A stretch of 64,000 nt of DNA, taken from contig JAOEWO010000006.1 of NCBI GenBank assembly GCA_028383925.1, positions 1-64,000 of the forward strand. Direction: 5' to 3'. Under the pieces are notes generated by a model that worked only from the letters and a program-made list of their open reading frames with translations, made no database searches and was not told the origin of the DNA. The position numbers and the translations under genes were made by a program. The stretch is from Winogradskyella sp. GTDB lineage: Bacteria > Bacteroidota > Bacteroidia > Flavobacteriales > Flavobacteriaceae. This document shows, one piece after another, positions 19,276 to 27,987 of this stretch (the first letter of the stretch is position 1; every line of letters begins with the position of its first letter).

Positions 19276-19461
19276 AAATTCAATAAATTTACACCAATAA
19301 TAGTCCTTACAGCAGCATAAATTGAAGAGTAGAAATATCAGATTTTCGATTGTGGAATGAATGATATTATCTTAAAACCATACGATATAGATCTTTTTAA
19401 AAAGACAATCATTGCTGATTTTAACAAAAGCGAAGCAGACAAACTAAGAAAATTGGCTTAA
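19276..19461 (+). pseudogene. Decayed C-terminal fragment of a response-regulator receiver domain
   Basis: One reading frame gives a run matching the end of a receiver domain: KFNKFTPIIVLTAA, a stop (TAA 19318-19320), IEE, a stop (TAG 19330-19332), then KYQIFDCGMNDIILKPYDID and LFKKTI, to a TAA at 19459-19461. PIIVLTAA is the beta4 block and GMNDIILKPYD the conserved Lys-Pro block. No upstream part with the phospho-acceptor Asp is recognisable. An ATG inside (19357) could still give a 34-aa product, but I see it as a relic. It overlaps the end of the convergent transglutaminase gene by 4 bp. Confidence 0.65.
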
Positions 19462-20468
19462 ATAACTTTTATAGTATACGTAGATATTAAATCTTTACCA
19501 ATATAAACATGCAGGTCATAAAAGCCAGTAGTTTTAAAATAATACTCTAATTCTAAATTTGTTTTTTTAATGGTAGTTTGTGTTGGTTTTGCTATCCAAT
19601 CACTAAAACCGTTAGCAATTATAAAATGTACCTCTTTTGCTTTAGTCATGTCCTTTAGTTGATAATTAAAAGTGATACGCTCGTGTTTTTTTATAACCTG
19701 ATGCAACTGTTTTGGTGTATTATGTAATACCAAATGTTTATAGGCTTGCCCATATATAATAGGATGCTTTAAAAACCCTTTAAGGCTGCTATTATCACCG
19801 TTTAATAAAGACCATTTAGCTTCAACAGGAAAGTGGTTTATAGCAAATAACTGAGGGTCGGCCAAAAAGAAACCGTCATTATACTTAAAGGTAAATTGGT
19901 TGGTTTCTGTATTAGGAATACCACTTGCCCAAGTAGGATCGCACAAATACCATTTGTTATTTAGTTTTACCACATTCCAAGAGTGGTTAGGCCGTTCTAA
20001 GTTTTCAATATCGGTACTGCTAACTCTTCCGTAACCTTGTACTATTTTACAATTTAAGCCAGCAAATTGAGCTAGTTCTTTTAATAGATAAGCATAACCC
20101 GTGCAAATGGTGCGTTTGTCTTTTATGAGTGTTTTAAATAGTGTTTTTTTAAATGTCGTATTCCAAGCTTTAAGCTTTAGTGGATCGTCTTTAAAGCGGT
20201 TGCGTTTACGATTGTTTTTAGTGTACAAGCTGTAATCATTAGCAATGTTGGTGCAAACCCATTTGTAAATGGCTCTAAAGCGTTCCACGTCTGTATTAAG
20301 ACTAGAGGTTAATTTATAAGATAAGTCTGGTAGATGTGTTAGCTCCTCACCTTTATAAGCTAATGCTATGCTATCTGCTTTTTTAAAATTAATAGATTTA
20401 AAATCAGAGATTTGTGCAGGGCATTGACAGGCAAAAAATAGCCATAATATGAGTTTTATTGATTTCAA
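19458..20468 (-). CDS. Secreted transglutaminase-like domain protein
   Basis: A 336-aa protein with a signal peptide (MKSIKLILWLFFACQCPAQ). The transglutaminase-type triad is visible: Cys in KDKRTICTGYAYLLKELA near 117, His in RPNHSWNVVKLNN near 160 and Asp in WYLCDPTWASG near 175. About 130 C-terminal residues look like a beta domain. Bacterial members act as proteases or cross-linking enzymes in the envelope, and the substrate is unknown. It is followed upstream, on the same strand, by a small CarboxypepD_reg-like gene. Confidence 0.87.
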   Translation of the reverse strand: MKSIKLILWLFFACQCPAQISDFKSINFKKADSIALAYKGEELTHLPDLSYKLTSSLNTDVERFRAIYKWVCTNIANDYSLYTKNNRKRNRFKDDPLKLKAWNTTFKKTLFKTLIKDKRTICTGYAYLLKELAQFAGLNCKIVQGYGRVSSTDIENLERPNHSWNVVKLNNKWYLCDPTWASGIPNTETNQFTFKYNDGFFLADPQLFAINHFPVEAKWSLLNGDNSSLKGFLKHPIIYGQAYKHLVLHNTPKQLHQVIKKHERITFNYQLKDMTKAKEVHFIIANGFSDWIAKPTQTTIKKTNLELEYYFKTTGFYDLHVYIGKDLISTYTIKVI

Positions 20469-20543
20469 AAAAAAGAGATGTTAAATTAATATTAGGCATA
20501 GTGAAGCGGTACTTAACTATGCCTAGTTAATGAGTTGCCTACA

Positions 20544-20972
20544 CTAATTTTTACGTTTAGATTTATAAGGCTTTGCACTATCTAAAGCACCTATAATTTC
20601 AACAGCTGCAGTAACCATTTTAATTTTAAGAAACGTTCGGTCTTTATTTATTACAACTTCTACTTTTTCGTAACCTAAATAAGTAAAAACGAGTATGTCT
20701 GTAGCTTTTAGTGATTTTGGAAACGTAAAGTCACCATTAAAGTCTGAGACAATACCCATTTTAGTGCCTTTTAAAATAATATTTGCGCCAGGTAATGGCC
20801 CATCTTCGCTACTCACATTTCCTTTAACTGTAAATTTCTCTTTAGTAACTTCTTGTTGGTTTTGTGCTTGTCCGTAACTAGAATTAAAAACGAATAAAGT
20901 AAGCATCATAATGCCAACAAAACTCAGTGTTTTAAATCCTTTTTTCTGTGTTAACTTTAGTTGTGTTTTCAT
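20544..20972 (-). CDS. Small secreted CarboxypepD_reg-like (carboxypeptidase regulatory-like) protein
   Basis: A 142-aa protein with a signal peptide (about 35 residues ending near FNSSYGQAQ). It is followed by one beta-sandwich domain of the type found at the N-terminus of TonB-dependent SusC proteins: FTVKGNVSSEDGPLPGANI near 47, SDFNGDFTFP near 75 and VFTYLGYEKVEV near 95. There is no barrel or plug behind it, so this is a stand-alone domain. The C-terminus is basic (KPYKSKRKN). Function is unknown. Confidence 0.82.
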   Translation of the reverse strand: MKTQLKLTQKKGFKTLSFVGIMMLTLFVFNSSYGQAQNQQEVTKEKFTVKGNVSSEDGPLPGANIILKGTKMGIVSDFNGDFTFPKSLKATDILVFTYLGYEKVEVVINKDRTFLKIKMVTAAVEIIGALDSAKPYKSKRKN

Positions 20973-21186
20973 AGTATTGTTGTTTTTATTTTTATCAAAA
21001 TTAGAAACTTCTCTTATGTTGTAAAACTAGCTTTGAGTAAACACACCAGTTAACTTAGTAAACGCCTACTTTCGGTTAGGTAATATTTAAGAGTTACTAA
21101 AATAGCATACTATTTAATATTTTAATAGCTTATTAAGTTACTGTTAGTCAGATTTTTGTGTGTATGTAAAATAAATCATAAAAAAG

Positions 21187-21216
21187 TTTTGCATATCAAA
21201 AAATAAATTAAATTTA
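21187..21216 (+). promoter_or_regulatory. Candidate Bacteroidota promoter (TTTTG, 17 bp, TAAATTTA)
   Basis: TTTTG at 21187-21191 and TAAATTTA at 21209-21216 have about the spacing expected for the flavobacterial -33 and -7 elements. Transcription would begin near 21222, ahead of the 50-codon ORF and arginine decarboxylase. The rest of 20973-21254 shows nothing recognisable. Confidence 0.45.
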
Positions 21217-21254
21217 CATCGCTTTTTTAGCTGAACAAATTGAAACATGTTTAT

Positions 21255-21407
21255 ATGTTCGGGTTCTTGAAAATTAGGAAGTCATATTCAAGAGCAGCTT
21301 ATAAGATAAGTAACCGAATTTTAGAGCTAACTTCCGTTTCTTCTATTGCTGCAAGTCAGCATATTTACGGTTTTGTGCCTACCACACAACCTCAAATTCA
21401 GGTATGA
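21255..21407 (+). CDS. Possible 50-aa small protein or leader ORF upstream of arginine decarboxylase
   Basis: ATG at 21255 opens an uninterrupted 50-codon frame ending in TGA at 21405-21407. The product starts MFGFLKIRKSYSRAAYKISN and continues RILELTSVSSIAASQHIYG, with an ordinary protein-like composition. It sits just downstream of a good candidate promoter and 66 bp before the arginine decarboxylase ATG. I recognise no family. It could be a leader peptide controlling the polyamine genes, an independent small protein, or chance. Confidence is low to moderate. Confidence 0.4.
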   Translation: MFGFLKIRKSYSRAAYKISNRILELTSVSSIAASQHIYGFVPTTQPQIQV

Positions 21408-21473
21408 TATAACGTGAGATTTTTTCGCATACGTTACTATTTTTAATTTTCACTTGAATTTTTATTTCACAAA

Positions 21474-22925
21474 ATGAATACAAAATACATTGATCTTATC
21501 GATCAATCTTTCGACTTTCCTCAGCCCGAATTTAAGCTAGAGGACAAAACACTACATTTTCATGATATAGACCTTATGAAATTAGTAGAGCAATACGGTG
21601 CACCTTTAAAATTCACCTATTTGCCTCAAATATCTAACAACATTCAACGCGCTAAAACGTGGTTTGCAGACGCGTTTAAAAAGTACAATTACAAAGGCAA
21701 TTACAACTATTGTTATTGTACAAAAAGTTCGCACTTTAAACATGTTTTAGATGAAGCCTTAACTAATAATATTCATATTGAAACCTCTTCGGCTTTTGAT
21801 ATAGATATAGTTAAAAGTCTTAAAAAAGAAGGCAAAATTTCTAATGACACCTTTATATTAAGTAACGGTTTTAAACGCGATAAATACGTGTCTAATATTG
21901 CAGACTTAATTAATAGCGGACACAAAAACTGTATTCCTATTATAGATAATTACGAAGAAATAGATTTGTTGTCGCAAGAGATAAATGGCAAATTTCAAGT
22001 AGGTATTCGTATTGCATCCGAAGAAGAACCAAAATTTGAGTTTTACACCTCGCGTTTGGGCATTGGCTATAAAAATATTGTACCATTTTACAAAAATCAA
22101 ATTCAAGATAATGAAAAGGTTGAGCTAAAAATGTTGCACTTTTTTATTAATACTGGCATTAGAGATAATGCGTATTACTGGAACGAATTAACAAAATGTC
22201 TTAGAGTTTATACCGCTTTAAAAAAAATCTGTACCACCTTAGATAGTTTAAATATAGGTGGTGGTTTTCCTATAAAAAACTCTATGGCATTCGATTTTGA
22301 TTATGCGTATATGGTTGATGAAATTGTTAACCAAATTAAACAAGTTTGTGAAGAGGAAGCGGTTGATGTGCCAAACATTTTCACTGAATTTGGAAGTTTT
22401 ACAGTAGGCGAAAGTGGTGGTGCTATTTACAAGATATTGTACCAAAAACAACAAAATGATCGCGAAAAATGGAACATGATTAACTCATCTTTTATTACAA
22501 CTTTACCAGACACTTGGGCTATAAATAAGCGTTTTATTATGTTGCCAATTAACCGTTGGCACGAGAGTTATGAGCGTGTTTTGTTAGGTGGTCTTACTTG
22601 CGATAGTGATGATTATTACAACAGCGAGCAGCACGTTAATGCCATTTATTTGCCAAAATACAATAAAGACAAAGCACTTTATATTGGTTTTTTTAATACT
22701 GGTGCTTACCAAGAAACTATAGGTGGTTTTGGCGGCTTACAACATTGTTTAATTCCGTCACCAAAACACGTTTTAATACAGCGAGATGCTAATGGTAAAC
22801 TCATTACCAAAGTATTTGCAGAACAACAAAAAAGTGAAGATTTACTAGGTATTTTAGGCTATAAAAATGAGGCCCAAGTAGAAGTCGAAGCTAAAGTTGA
22901 AACTGAAATTCAAATTGAGGCCTAA
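21474..22925 (+). CDS. speA: Arginine decarboxylase (PLP-dependent, alanine-racemase-fold type)
   Basis: It makes agmatine from arginine, the first step to putrescine. The 483-aa protein has the PLP lysine in NYCYCTKSSHFKHVL near residue 83, the phosphate-binding LNIGGGFPIKNS near 260, and the trans-acting cysteine block GGLTCDSDDYYN near 373. The C-terminus has a Glu/Val/Ala-rich tail (VEVEAKVETEIQIEA). It is shorter than the E. coli SpeA and matches the short form usual in Bacteroidota. It is followed by agmatinase and a homospermidine-synthase-like gene. Confidence 0.88.
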   Translation: MNTKYIDLIDQSFDFPQPEFKLEDKTLHFHDIDLMKLVEQYGAPLKFTYLPQISNNIQRAKTWFADAFKKYNYKGNYNYCYCTKSSHFKHVLDEALTNNIHIETSSAFDIDIVKSLKKEGKISNDTFILSNGFKRDKYVSNIADLINSGHKNCIPIIDNYEEIDLLSQEINGKFQVGIRIASEEEPKFEFYTSRLGIGYKNIVPFYKNQIQDNEKVELKMLHFFINTGIRDNAYYWNELTKCLRVYTALKKICTTLDSLNIGGGFPIKNSMAFDFDYAYMVDEIVNQIKQVCEEEAVDVPNIFTEFGSFTVGESGGAIYKILYQKQQNDREKWNMINSSFITTLPDTWAINKRFIMLPINRWHESYERVLLGGLTCDSDDYYNSEQHVNAIYLPKYNKDKALYIGFFNTGAYQETIGGFGGLQHCLIPSPKHVLIQRDANGKLITKVFAEQQKSEDLLGILGYKNEAQVEVEAKVETEIQIEA

Positions 22926-22948
22926 CAAAAATTAGAATGTTAGGTTAA

Positions 22949-22970
22949 GCGTAGTCGAGACCTAATTAAA
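22949..22970 (+). repeat. Half-site of a GCGCAGTCGAGACCT-type repeat
   Basis: GCGTAGTCGAGACCTAATTAAAG differs at only two or three bases from one arm of the inverted repeat at 46703-46747 (GCGCAGTCGAGACCTCATTAAAA). It lies between arginine decarboxylase and agmatinase. This looks like a degenerate copy of a dispersed intergenic repeat. Confidence 0.5.
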
Positions 22971-23020
22971 GCATTTAAAATTAAAAAATCATTTCCATTT
23001 AATTGGAAAACACATAACAA

Positions 23021-23962
23021 ATGAAAACAAAAACTTACGCTGGTATTCCAGAGCAATTTTCAAAATTAGACCAATCAAAGATTGTTTTAATTCCGGTGCC
23101 TTATGATGGTACAAGTACATGGCAAAAGGGAGCAGATAAAGGACCAGAAGCTTTTTTAGATGCTTCGGCAAATATGGAACTTTATGATATAGAAACCGAT
23201 TCTGAAGTGTATAAGCAAGGTGTTTTTTTAGCAGACGCTGTAACCCAAAACACATCGCCAGAAGCCATAGTTGACGCCGTACACCAAGCGACTAAAACTT
23301 TCATTAAAAAAAATAAATTTGTAACTATTTTTGGTGGTGAACACTCTGTGTCTATTGGTACAATTAGAGCTTTTAACGATATGTTTGAAGATCTTACAGT
23401 ATTACACTTAGACGCTCACGCAGACTTGCGCGAAAGTTATGATGGCTCGCCTTGCAACCATGCATGCGCTGTTTATGAAGCCAGCCAAACAACCAATTTA
23501 ATCCAGGTTGGTATCCGTTCTATGGATGCTATCGAAAAAACGGTTATGGATACCGATAAAACGTATTTTGCTCACCAAATGGCAGTAGATGATAGTTGGG
23601 TAGATGCCGCCATTGACCAAATGACAGAGAACGTTTTTATAACTTTAGATTTAGATGTGTTTGATCCTTCTATTATGCCAAGTACTGGCACACCAGAACC
23701 AGGAGGTTTATTGTGGTATGAAACCCTCGAGTTTTTAAAACAAGTCTTTGAAGAAAAAAATGTAGTTGGTTTTGATATTGTAGAATTATGTCCTAACAAA
23801 GCTGAGAAATCTTCAGACTTTTTAGCTGCAAAACTATACTACAAAATGTTGAGTTATAAATTTAAAGACGAAGCATCAGACGAAAGTTTTGAAAGCAATT
23901 TTAATGATGATAATAAAGGAATAACTAAAATTTCAAAATTCAATACTCAAGATGACTACTAA
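23021..23962 (+). CDS. speB: Agmatinase (ureohydrolase family)
   Basis: It hydrolyses agmatine to putrescine and urea with two manganese ions. The 313-aa protein has all ligand motifs: FGGEHSVSIG near 103, LHLDAHADLRE near 126, HACAVYEA near 146 and ITLDLDVFDPS near 206. GFDIVELCP follows near 247. The gene is between arginine decarboxylase and the deoxyhypusine-synthase-like gene, with which it overlaps by 11 bp, so translation is likely coupled. Confidence 0.93.
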   Translation: MKTKTYAGIPEQFSKLDQSKIVLIPVPYDGTSTWQKGADKGPEAFLDASANMELYDIETDSEVYKQGVFLADAVTQNTSPEAIVDAVHQATKTFIKKNKFVTIFGGEHSVSIGTIRAFNDMFEDLTVLHLDAHADLRESYDGSPCNHACAVYEASQTTNLIQVGIRSMDAIEKTVMDTDKTYFAHQMAVDDSWVDAAIDQMTENVFITLDLDVFDPSIMPSTGTPEPGGLLWYETLEFLKQVFEEKNVVGFDIVELCPNKAEKSSDFLAAKLYYKMLSYKFKDEASDESFESNFNDDNKGITKISKFNTQDDY

Positions 23963-24941
23963 TAAAGGACAGATTTCACAATTTATAGAAAAGTATTATT
24001 TGCACTTTAATGCCGCAGCTTTAGTTGATGCTGCAAAAGGGTACGAAGCACAGTTAAACAATGGTGCAAAAATGTTAGTCTCGCTCGCTGGTGCCATGAG
24101 TACTGCAGAATTGGGTAAGATTTTTGCTGAGATGATACGTAAAGATAAAGTACACATTATATCTTGTACAGGTGCCAATTTAGAAGAAGATATTATGAAT
24201 TTAGTGGCGCATAGCCATTACAAGCGTGTACCAAATTACCGCGATTTAACACCTCAAGATGAATGGGATTTGTTAGAAAAAGGTCTTAATCGTGTAACAG
24301 ATACTTGTATACCCGAAGAGGAAGCCTTTAGAAGAATACAAGAGCATATTGTTAAAATATGGAAAGATGCAGAAGCCAATGGCGAACGTTATTTACCACA
24401 CGAGTATATGTATAAATTATTGCTTTCGGGTGTTTTAGAAGAACATTACGAAATAGATATAAAAGACTCTTGGATGTATGCCGCAGCAGAAAAAAACTTG
24501 CCAATTGTTTGTCCTGGTTGGGAAGATAGCACCATGGGAAACATTTTTGCAAGCTACGTGCTTAAAGGAGAGTTACAAGCCAGCACTATAAAATCGGGTA
24601 TAGAATACATGACATTTTTAGCAGATTGGTACACCGCTAATTCTAATCCTGAAACATCTAGTGGTATTGGCTTTTTTCAAATTGGTGGTGGTATTGCTGG
24701 CGATTTTCCTATTTGTGTAGTGCCTATGTTATACCAAGATATGGAACGTACAGATACACCATTTTGGAGTTATTTTTGTCAAATAAGCGATTCTACAACA
24801 AGTTATGGTTCGTATTCTGGTGCTGTACCAAATGAAAAAATTACTTGGGGAAAGCTAGATATTAATACACCAAAATTTATTATTGAAAGTGATGCTACTA
24901 TCGTTGCACCTTTAATTTTTGCTTACCTCTTAGATATGTAA
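23952..24941 (+). CDS. Deoxyhypusine-synthase-family protein, probable homospermidine synthase
   Basis: A 329-aa member of the deoxyhypusine synthase family. Bacteria lack eIF5A, and characterised bacterial members make homospermidine from putrescine. The NAD-binding region (SLAGAMSTAELGK near 43, SCTGANLEEDI near 73), GFFQIGGGIAGDFP near 237 and the active-site lysine block NEKITWGKLD near 293 are present. It follows agmatinase with an 11-bp overlap, which supplies the putrescine substrate. The product specificity is inferred from family and context. Confidence 0.87.
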   Translation: MTTNKGQISQFIEKYYLHFNAAALVDAAKGYEAQLNNGAKMLVSLAGAMSTAELGKIFAEMIRKDKVHIISCTGANLEEDIMNLVAHSHYKRVPNYRDLTPQDEWDLLEKGLNRVTDTCIPEEEAFRRIQEHIVKIWKDAEANGERYLPHEYMYKLLLSGVLEEHYEIDIKDSWMYAAAEKNLPIVCPGWEDSTMGNIFASYVLKGELQASTIKSGIEYMTFLADWYTANSNPETSSGIGFFQIGGGIAGDFPICVVPMLYQDMERTDTPFWSYFCQISDSTTSYGSYSGAVPNEKITWGKLDINTPKFIIESDATIVAPLIFAYLLDM

Positions 24942-24996
24942 TAGTTGTTAGAGTACTTTGTTTAATAAAAAAGATTAAATTAAAATATCTACGGAT

Positions 24997-25027
24997 TATC
25001 CCCTTGAGGTAACTTTAGGGGTGTTTT
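24997..25027 (+). terminator. Weak CCCCT/AGGGG hairpin followed by T5
   Basis: CCCCTTGAGG...TTTAGGGG followed by TGTTTTTG could form a short stem ending in a T run after the homospermidine-synthase-like gene. The GTG at 25021, a possible upstream start of the next gene, lies inside it, which favours the later ATG. A similar but less paired sequence lies at 2385-2418. Confidence 0.35.
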
Positions 25028-25050
25028 TGAAAATAATGCTCACATACTTT

Positions 25051-26583
25051 ATGGAAGACCAGAAAATTGAAAATATAGAACTAAAGTTTTTAACGGTTGA
25101 TGATTTTGAAGAATTAAAATCTGCAACCCTAGAATCGTATGGTGGTGTTTTAGATTCTTTTTGGAAAAAAGAGCATATAGAACGCCTCACTACTATTTTT
25201 GCAGAAGGCCAAGTGGTTATAAAAATAGATGGCGTATTGGCTGGCTGTGCTTTATCGTTAATTGTAGATTACGATAAAATTGAAGATAACCACACCTATG
25301 CAGATATTATTAAGGGAGATAAGTTTAGCAACCACGATAGTAATGGCGATGTGTTATATGGTATAGATGTTTTTATTAAGCCAGAATTTAGAGGGTTACG
25401 TTTAGGGCGTCGTCTGTACGATTACCGAAAAGAAATTTGTGAAAACTTAAATTTAAAAGGGATAGTTTTTGGCGGAAGAATGCCAAATTACCACAAGTTT
25501 AAAGACCAATTAACACCAAAGGAGTACATAGAAAAAGTAAAACGAAAAGAAATACACGACCCTGTTTTAAATTTTCAGATTTCTAATGATTTTCATCCCT
25601 TACGTGTCATTAAAGGCTATTTAGAAGGTGATACTGCATCTAGCGAATATGCGGTTTTAATGGAGTGGGATAATATATATTATACCAAAAAAAATAAAAA
25701 GGCAAGTAGTGTAAAAACCATTGTGAGATTGGGTTTAATACAATGGCAAATGCGTACTTACAATAGCCTAGAAGAGCTAATGCAACAGGTGGAGTATTTT
25801 GTAGATAGTGTAGCGGCATACCGTTCAGATTTTGCACTATTACCAGAGTTTTTTAATGCACCATTAATGGCTAAGTTTAACCATTTGCACGAGCCAGACG
25901 CTATTAGAGAATTAGCAAAATACACCACTGTTATTGTAGAGAAATTACAGCAACTTTCTATTTCGTATAACATCAATATTATTTCTGGTAGTATGCCAGA
26001 GTTGGTAGATGATAAATTGTATAATGTGGGTTATTTATGCCGTAGAGATGGTAGCTTAGAACGCTACGAGAAAATTCATGTAACGCCAGACGAAGCAAAA
26101 GTTTGGGGTATGCAACCGGGTAATAAATTACAAACTTTCGAAACCGATTGTGGTAAAATTGGTGTGCTTATTTGTTACGATTCTGAGTTTCCAGAATTGT
26201 CTAGATTATTAGCAGATGAAGGTATGGATATTTTGTTTGTTCCGTTTTTAACAGATACGCAAAATGGGTATTCTAGAGTGCGTTTGTGTGCGCAAGCTAG
26301 AGCCATAGAAAACGAGTGTTATGTTGCTATAGCAGGTAGTGTTGGTAATTTACCAAATGTTAATAATATGGACATTCAGTATGCACAATCGGCGGTGTTT
26401 ACACCATGCGATTTTTCATTTCCTAGTAACGGAATAAAAGCAGAAGCTACCACAAATACTGAGATGATTTTGGTTGCAGATGTAGATTTAAGTTTATTGA
26501 GAGAGCTAAATTCTTTTGGAGCAGTAAAAAATTTAAAAGATCGAAGAAAAGATTTTTATAACGTTATTCGTGTAAAAGAATAA
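25051..26583 (+). CDS. Bifunctional GNAT acetyltransferase / carbon-nitrogen hydrolase fusion
   Basis: A 510-aa fusion. Residues 1-200 are a GNAT N-acetyltransferase with an acetyl-CoA loop region IKPEFRGLRLGRRLYDYRKE near 110. Residues 230-510 are a nitrilase-superfamily amidohydrolase with Glu in FALLPEFFNAP near 268, Lys in LERYEKIHVTPDEA near 340 and Cys in IGVLICYDSEFPEL near 375. I chose the ATG at 25051. ATG 25036 and GTG 25021 are alternatives. It follows the polyamine genes on the same strand. An N-acetyl- or N-carbamoyl-polyamine intermediate is an attractive but unproven substrate. Confidence 0.87.
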   Translation: MEDQKIENIELKFLTVDDFEELKSATLESYGGVLDSFWKKEHIERLTTIFAEGQVVIKIDGVLAGCALSLIVDYDKIEDNHTYADIIKGDKFSNHDSNGDVLYGIDVFIKPEFRGLRLGRRLYDYRKEICENLNLKGIVFGGRMPNYHKFKDQLTPKEYIEKVKRKEIHDPVLNFQISNDFHPLRVIKGYLEGDTASSEYAVLMEWDNIYYTKKNKKASSVKTIVRLGLIQWQMRTYNSLEELMQQVEYFVDSVAAYRSDFALLPEFFNAPLMAKFNHLHEPDAIRELAKYTTVIVEKLQQLSISYNINIISGSMPELVDDKLYNVGYLCRRDGSLERYEKIHVTPDEAKVWGMQPGNKLQTFETDCGKIGVLICYDSEFPELSRLLADEGMDILFVPFLTDTQNGYSRVRLCAQARAIENECYVAIAGSVGNLPNVNNMDIQYAQSAVFTPCDFSFPSNGIKAEATTNTEMILVADVDLSLLRELNSFGAVKNLKDRRKDFYNVIRVKE

Positions 26584-26632
26584 ATACTATATTTATTAAA
26601 TATTAGCTCCAAAAAAAATTATAATTAAAGTA

Positions 26633-26956
26633 ATGAAACCAAAAGACGCCCACTTAAAACGAGTAATTGTTGATTTTAAAAAATTAACACCCGAAATTTT
26701 AGCACTACTAGTAGAAAAATACCCTCATGGTTATGACGATGATCACGTGGTTTCATTTAAAAATGCAAAAAACGAAAAGGTACAAGCTGTTGAAGTTACC
26801 ACCGATGATACTAAGTATTTAGTAAAAGTGAGTACAAAGCTAGAAATGACCATGGAAAATTATGATGAAGATGATTACGAAGATTTTCAAGATGATGATC
26901 CAGATGCTGTGCAAGATCCAGATTTGGAGCCAGGAGCAGAAGATGAAGAGTTTTAG
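26633..26956 (+). CDS. Conserved hypothetical protein with acidic C-terminal tail
   Basis: A 107-aa protein. The first 75 residues look folded (HLKRVIVDFKKLTPEILALL, then KYPHGYDDDHVVSFK), and the last 30 are almost all Asp/Glu with a few hydrophobics. I recognise it only as a conserved flavobacterial protein. The label DNA primase sometimes attached to such proteins has no support in the sequence. It lies 50 bp after the GNAT-nitrilase gene on the same strand. Confidence 0.8.
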   Translation: MKPKDAHLKRVIVDFKKLTPEILALLVEKYPHGYDDDHVVSFKNAKNEKVQAVEVTTDDTKYLVKVSTKLEMTMENYDEDDYEDFQDDDPDAVQDPDLEPGAEDEEF

Positions 26957-27030
26957 TAAGGTGATGTAACGTCATCTAGATTGTTTGTTATGTAATAAAA
27001 TTAAATGTTATAATTCTAAATGATTAAGCT

Positions 27031-27444
27031 ATGGAAACGTTATTTCACATGTCATTACCCTGTTTAAGTGTAAAAGAAACTAAGAACTTTTATGTTAATA
27101 ATATTGGTGCTTCTTTAGGACGGTCTGCTCAAACTTGGGTAGATATTAATCTATTTGGGCACCAAATTACATTTATTAAGGCAGATAAATTCAATTTTAA
27201 TAGTCCAAATTACGTGTTTGAAGGTCATATTTTACCCTCTTTTCACTTTGGTATTATTATAAATGAAGACACCTGGAAATCTATTTACGAAAAGCTCAAA
27301 GAAAGCAATCTTAATGTTGTAAATAAAACGACATTTTTACAAGAAAAATCTGGCGAACATTCTTCTTTTTTTATAAAAGACCCGAATGATTATATGCTCG
27401 AATTTAAAAACTTTAAAAATTCTGATACTATATTTAAATCTTAA
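27031..27444 (+). CDS. VOC-family (glyoxalase/bleomycin-resistance-like) protein
   Basis: A 137-aa single-domain vicinal oxygen chelate protein. It starts METLFHMSLPCLSVKETKNF, and the usual closing strand is present: SSFFIKDPNDYMLEFKNF near residue 112, with the Glu metal ligand in LEFK. Another ligand may be His in FHFGIIINED near 73. It is a metal-dependent lyase, isomerase or dioxygenase of unknown substrate. It stands alone between two small genes. Confidence 0.85.
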   Translation: METLFHMSLPCLSVKETKNFYVNNIGASLGRSAQTWVDINLFGHQITFIKADKFNFNSPNYVFEGHILPSFHFGIIINEDTWKSIYEKLKESNLNVVNKTTFLQEKSGEHSSFFIKDPNDYMLEFKNFKNSDTIFKS

Positions 27445-27584
27445 AATTAATTTTCGAAAAAGCAAAAATTATTTTTTGACCACGTGTAATTCAATTCTCT
27501 GAATATACTAAAAGCACTTTTGGACTTGTTGTGGTAAAACTCCGAGAAAAAACATTAAAAATTAATTTTAAAAATTTATTAATA

Positions 27585-27929
27585 ATGAAAACAAAATCAA
27601 TAGTAAATATTGGTGTTTTAATTTTTTCTTTTCTTGTTTTATCTTCAACAAAAAATAGCGATGAGAAGCAGGTTTTTGTTGGTATTTTTGATGGAAAGGA
27701 AGATTATGGTTATAGTTTTTTAGGTGAAGATGAAGAGGGTGATACGTACACTATGACATTTCAAAATATTGAAAGTGCTGCATTAAAATCTTTTAATTTA
27801 GACTCTGAGACCTTTATTGGTTCAAAATTTTCTGTAACCTATACCACTAAAATAGAAGTAGAAAAGGATGAAGATGGTTATGAGGATGAAACAGAAATTA
27901 ACACCATTGTAGCTTTAAAAAAGTTATAA
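27585..27929 (+). CDS. Small secreted protein of unknown function
   Basis: A 114-aa protein from the ATG at 27585, where a signal peptide begins (MKTKSIVNIGVLIFSFLVLS). The frame is open further upstream to 27531, but that part is AT-rich and has no signal character. The mature part is acidic with KQVFVGIFDGKEDYGYSF and a Glu/Asp-rich stretch near the C-terminus. No family was recognised. A good terminator follows. Confidence 0.7.
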   Translation: MKTKSIVNIGVLIFSFLVLSSTKNSDEKQVFVGIFDGKEDYGYSFLGEDEEGDTYTMTFQNIESAALKSFNLDSETFIGSKFSVTYTTKIEVEKDEDGYEDETEINTIVALKKL

Positions 27930-27951
27930 CAGTATTTTTAAAAAAATGACT

Positions 27952-27987
27952 AAGCCAATTCTACTATTTTAGAGTTGGCTTTTTTTT
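27952..27987 (+). terminator. Intrinsic terminator at a convergent gene pair
   Basis: AAGCCAA...TTGGCTT with a T8 run downstream on the plus strand. It follows the small secreted protein and overlaps the last codons of the convergent mannosyltransferase-like gene. Confidence 0.65.

Noticed and set aside
19357-19461. A 34-codon ORF (MNDIILKPYD...) as a real small gene
   Set aside because: The same frame upstream continues the receiver-domain similarity through two stops, so it is better read as the end of a pseudogene.
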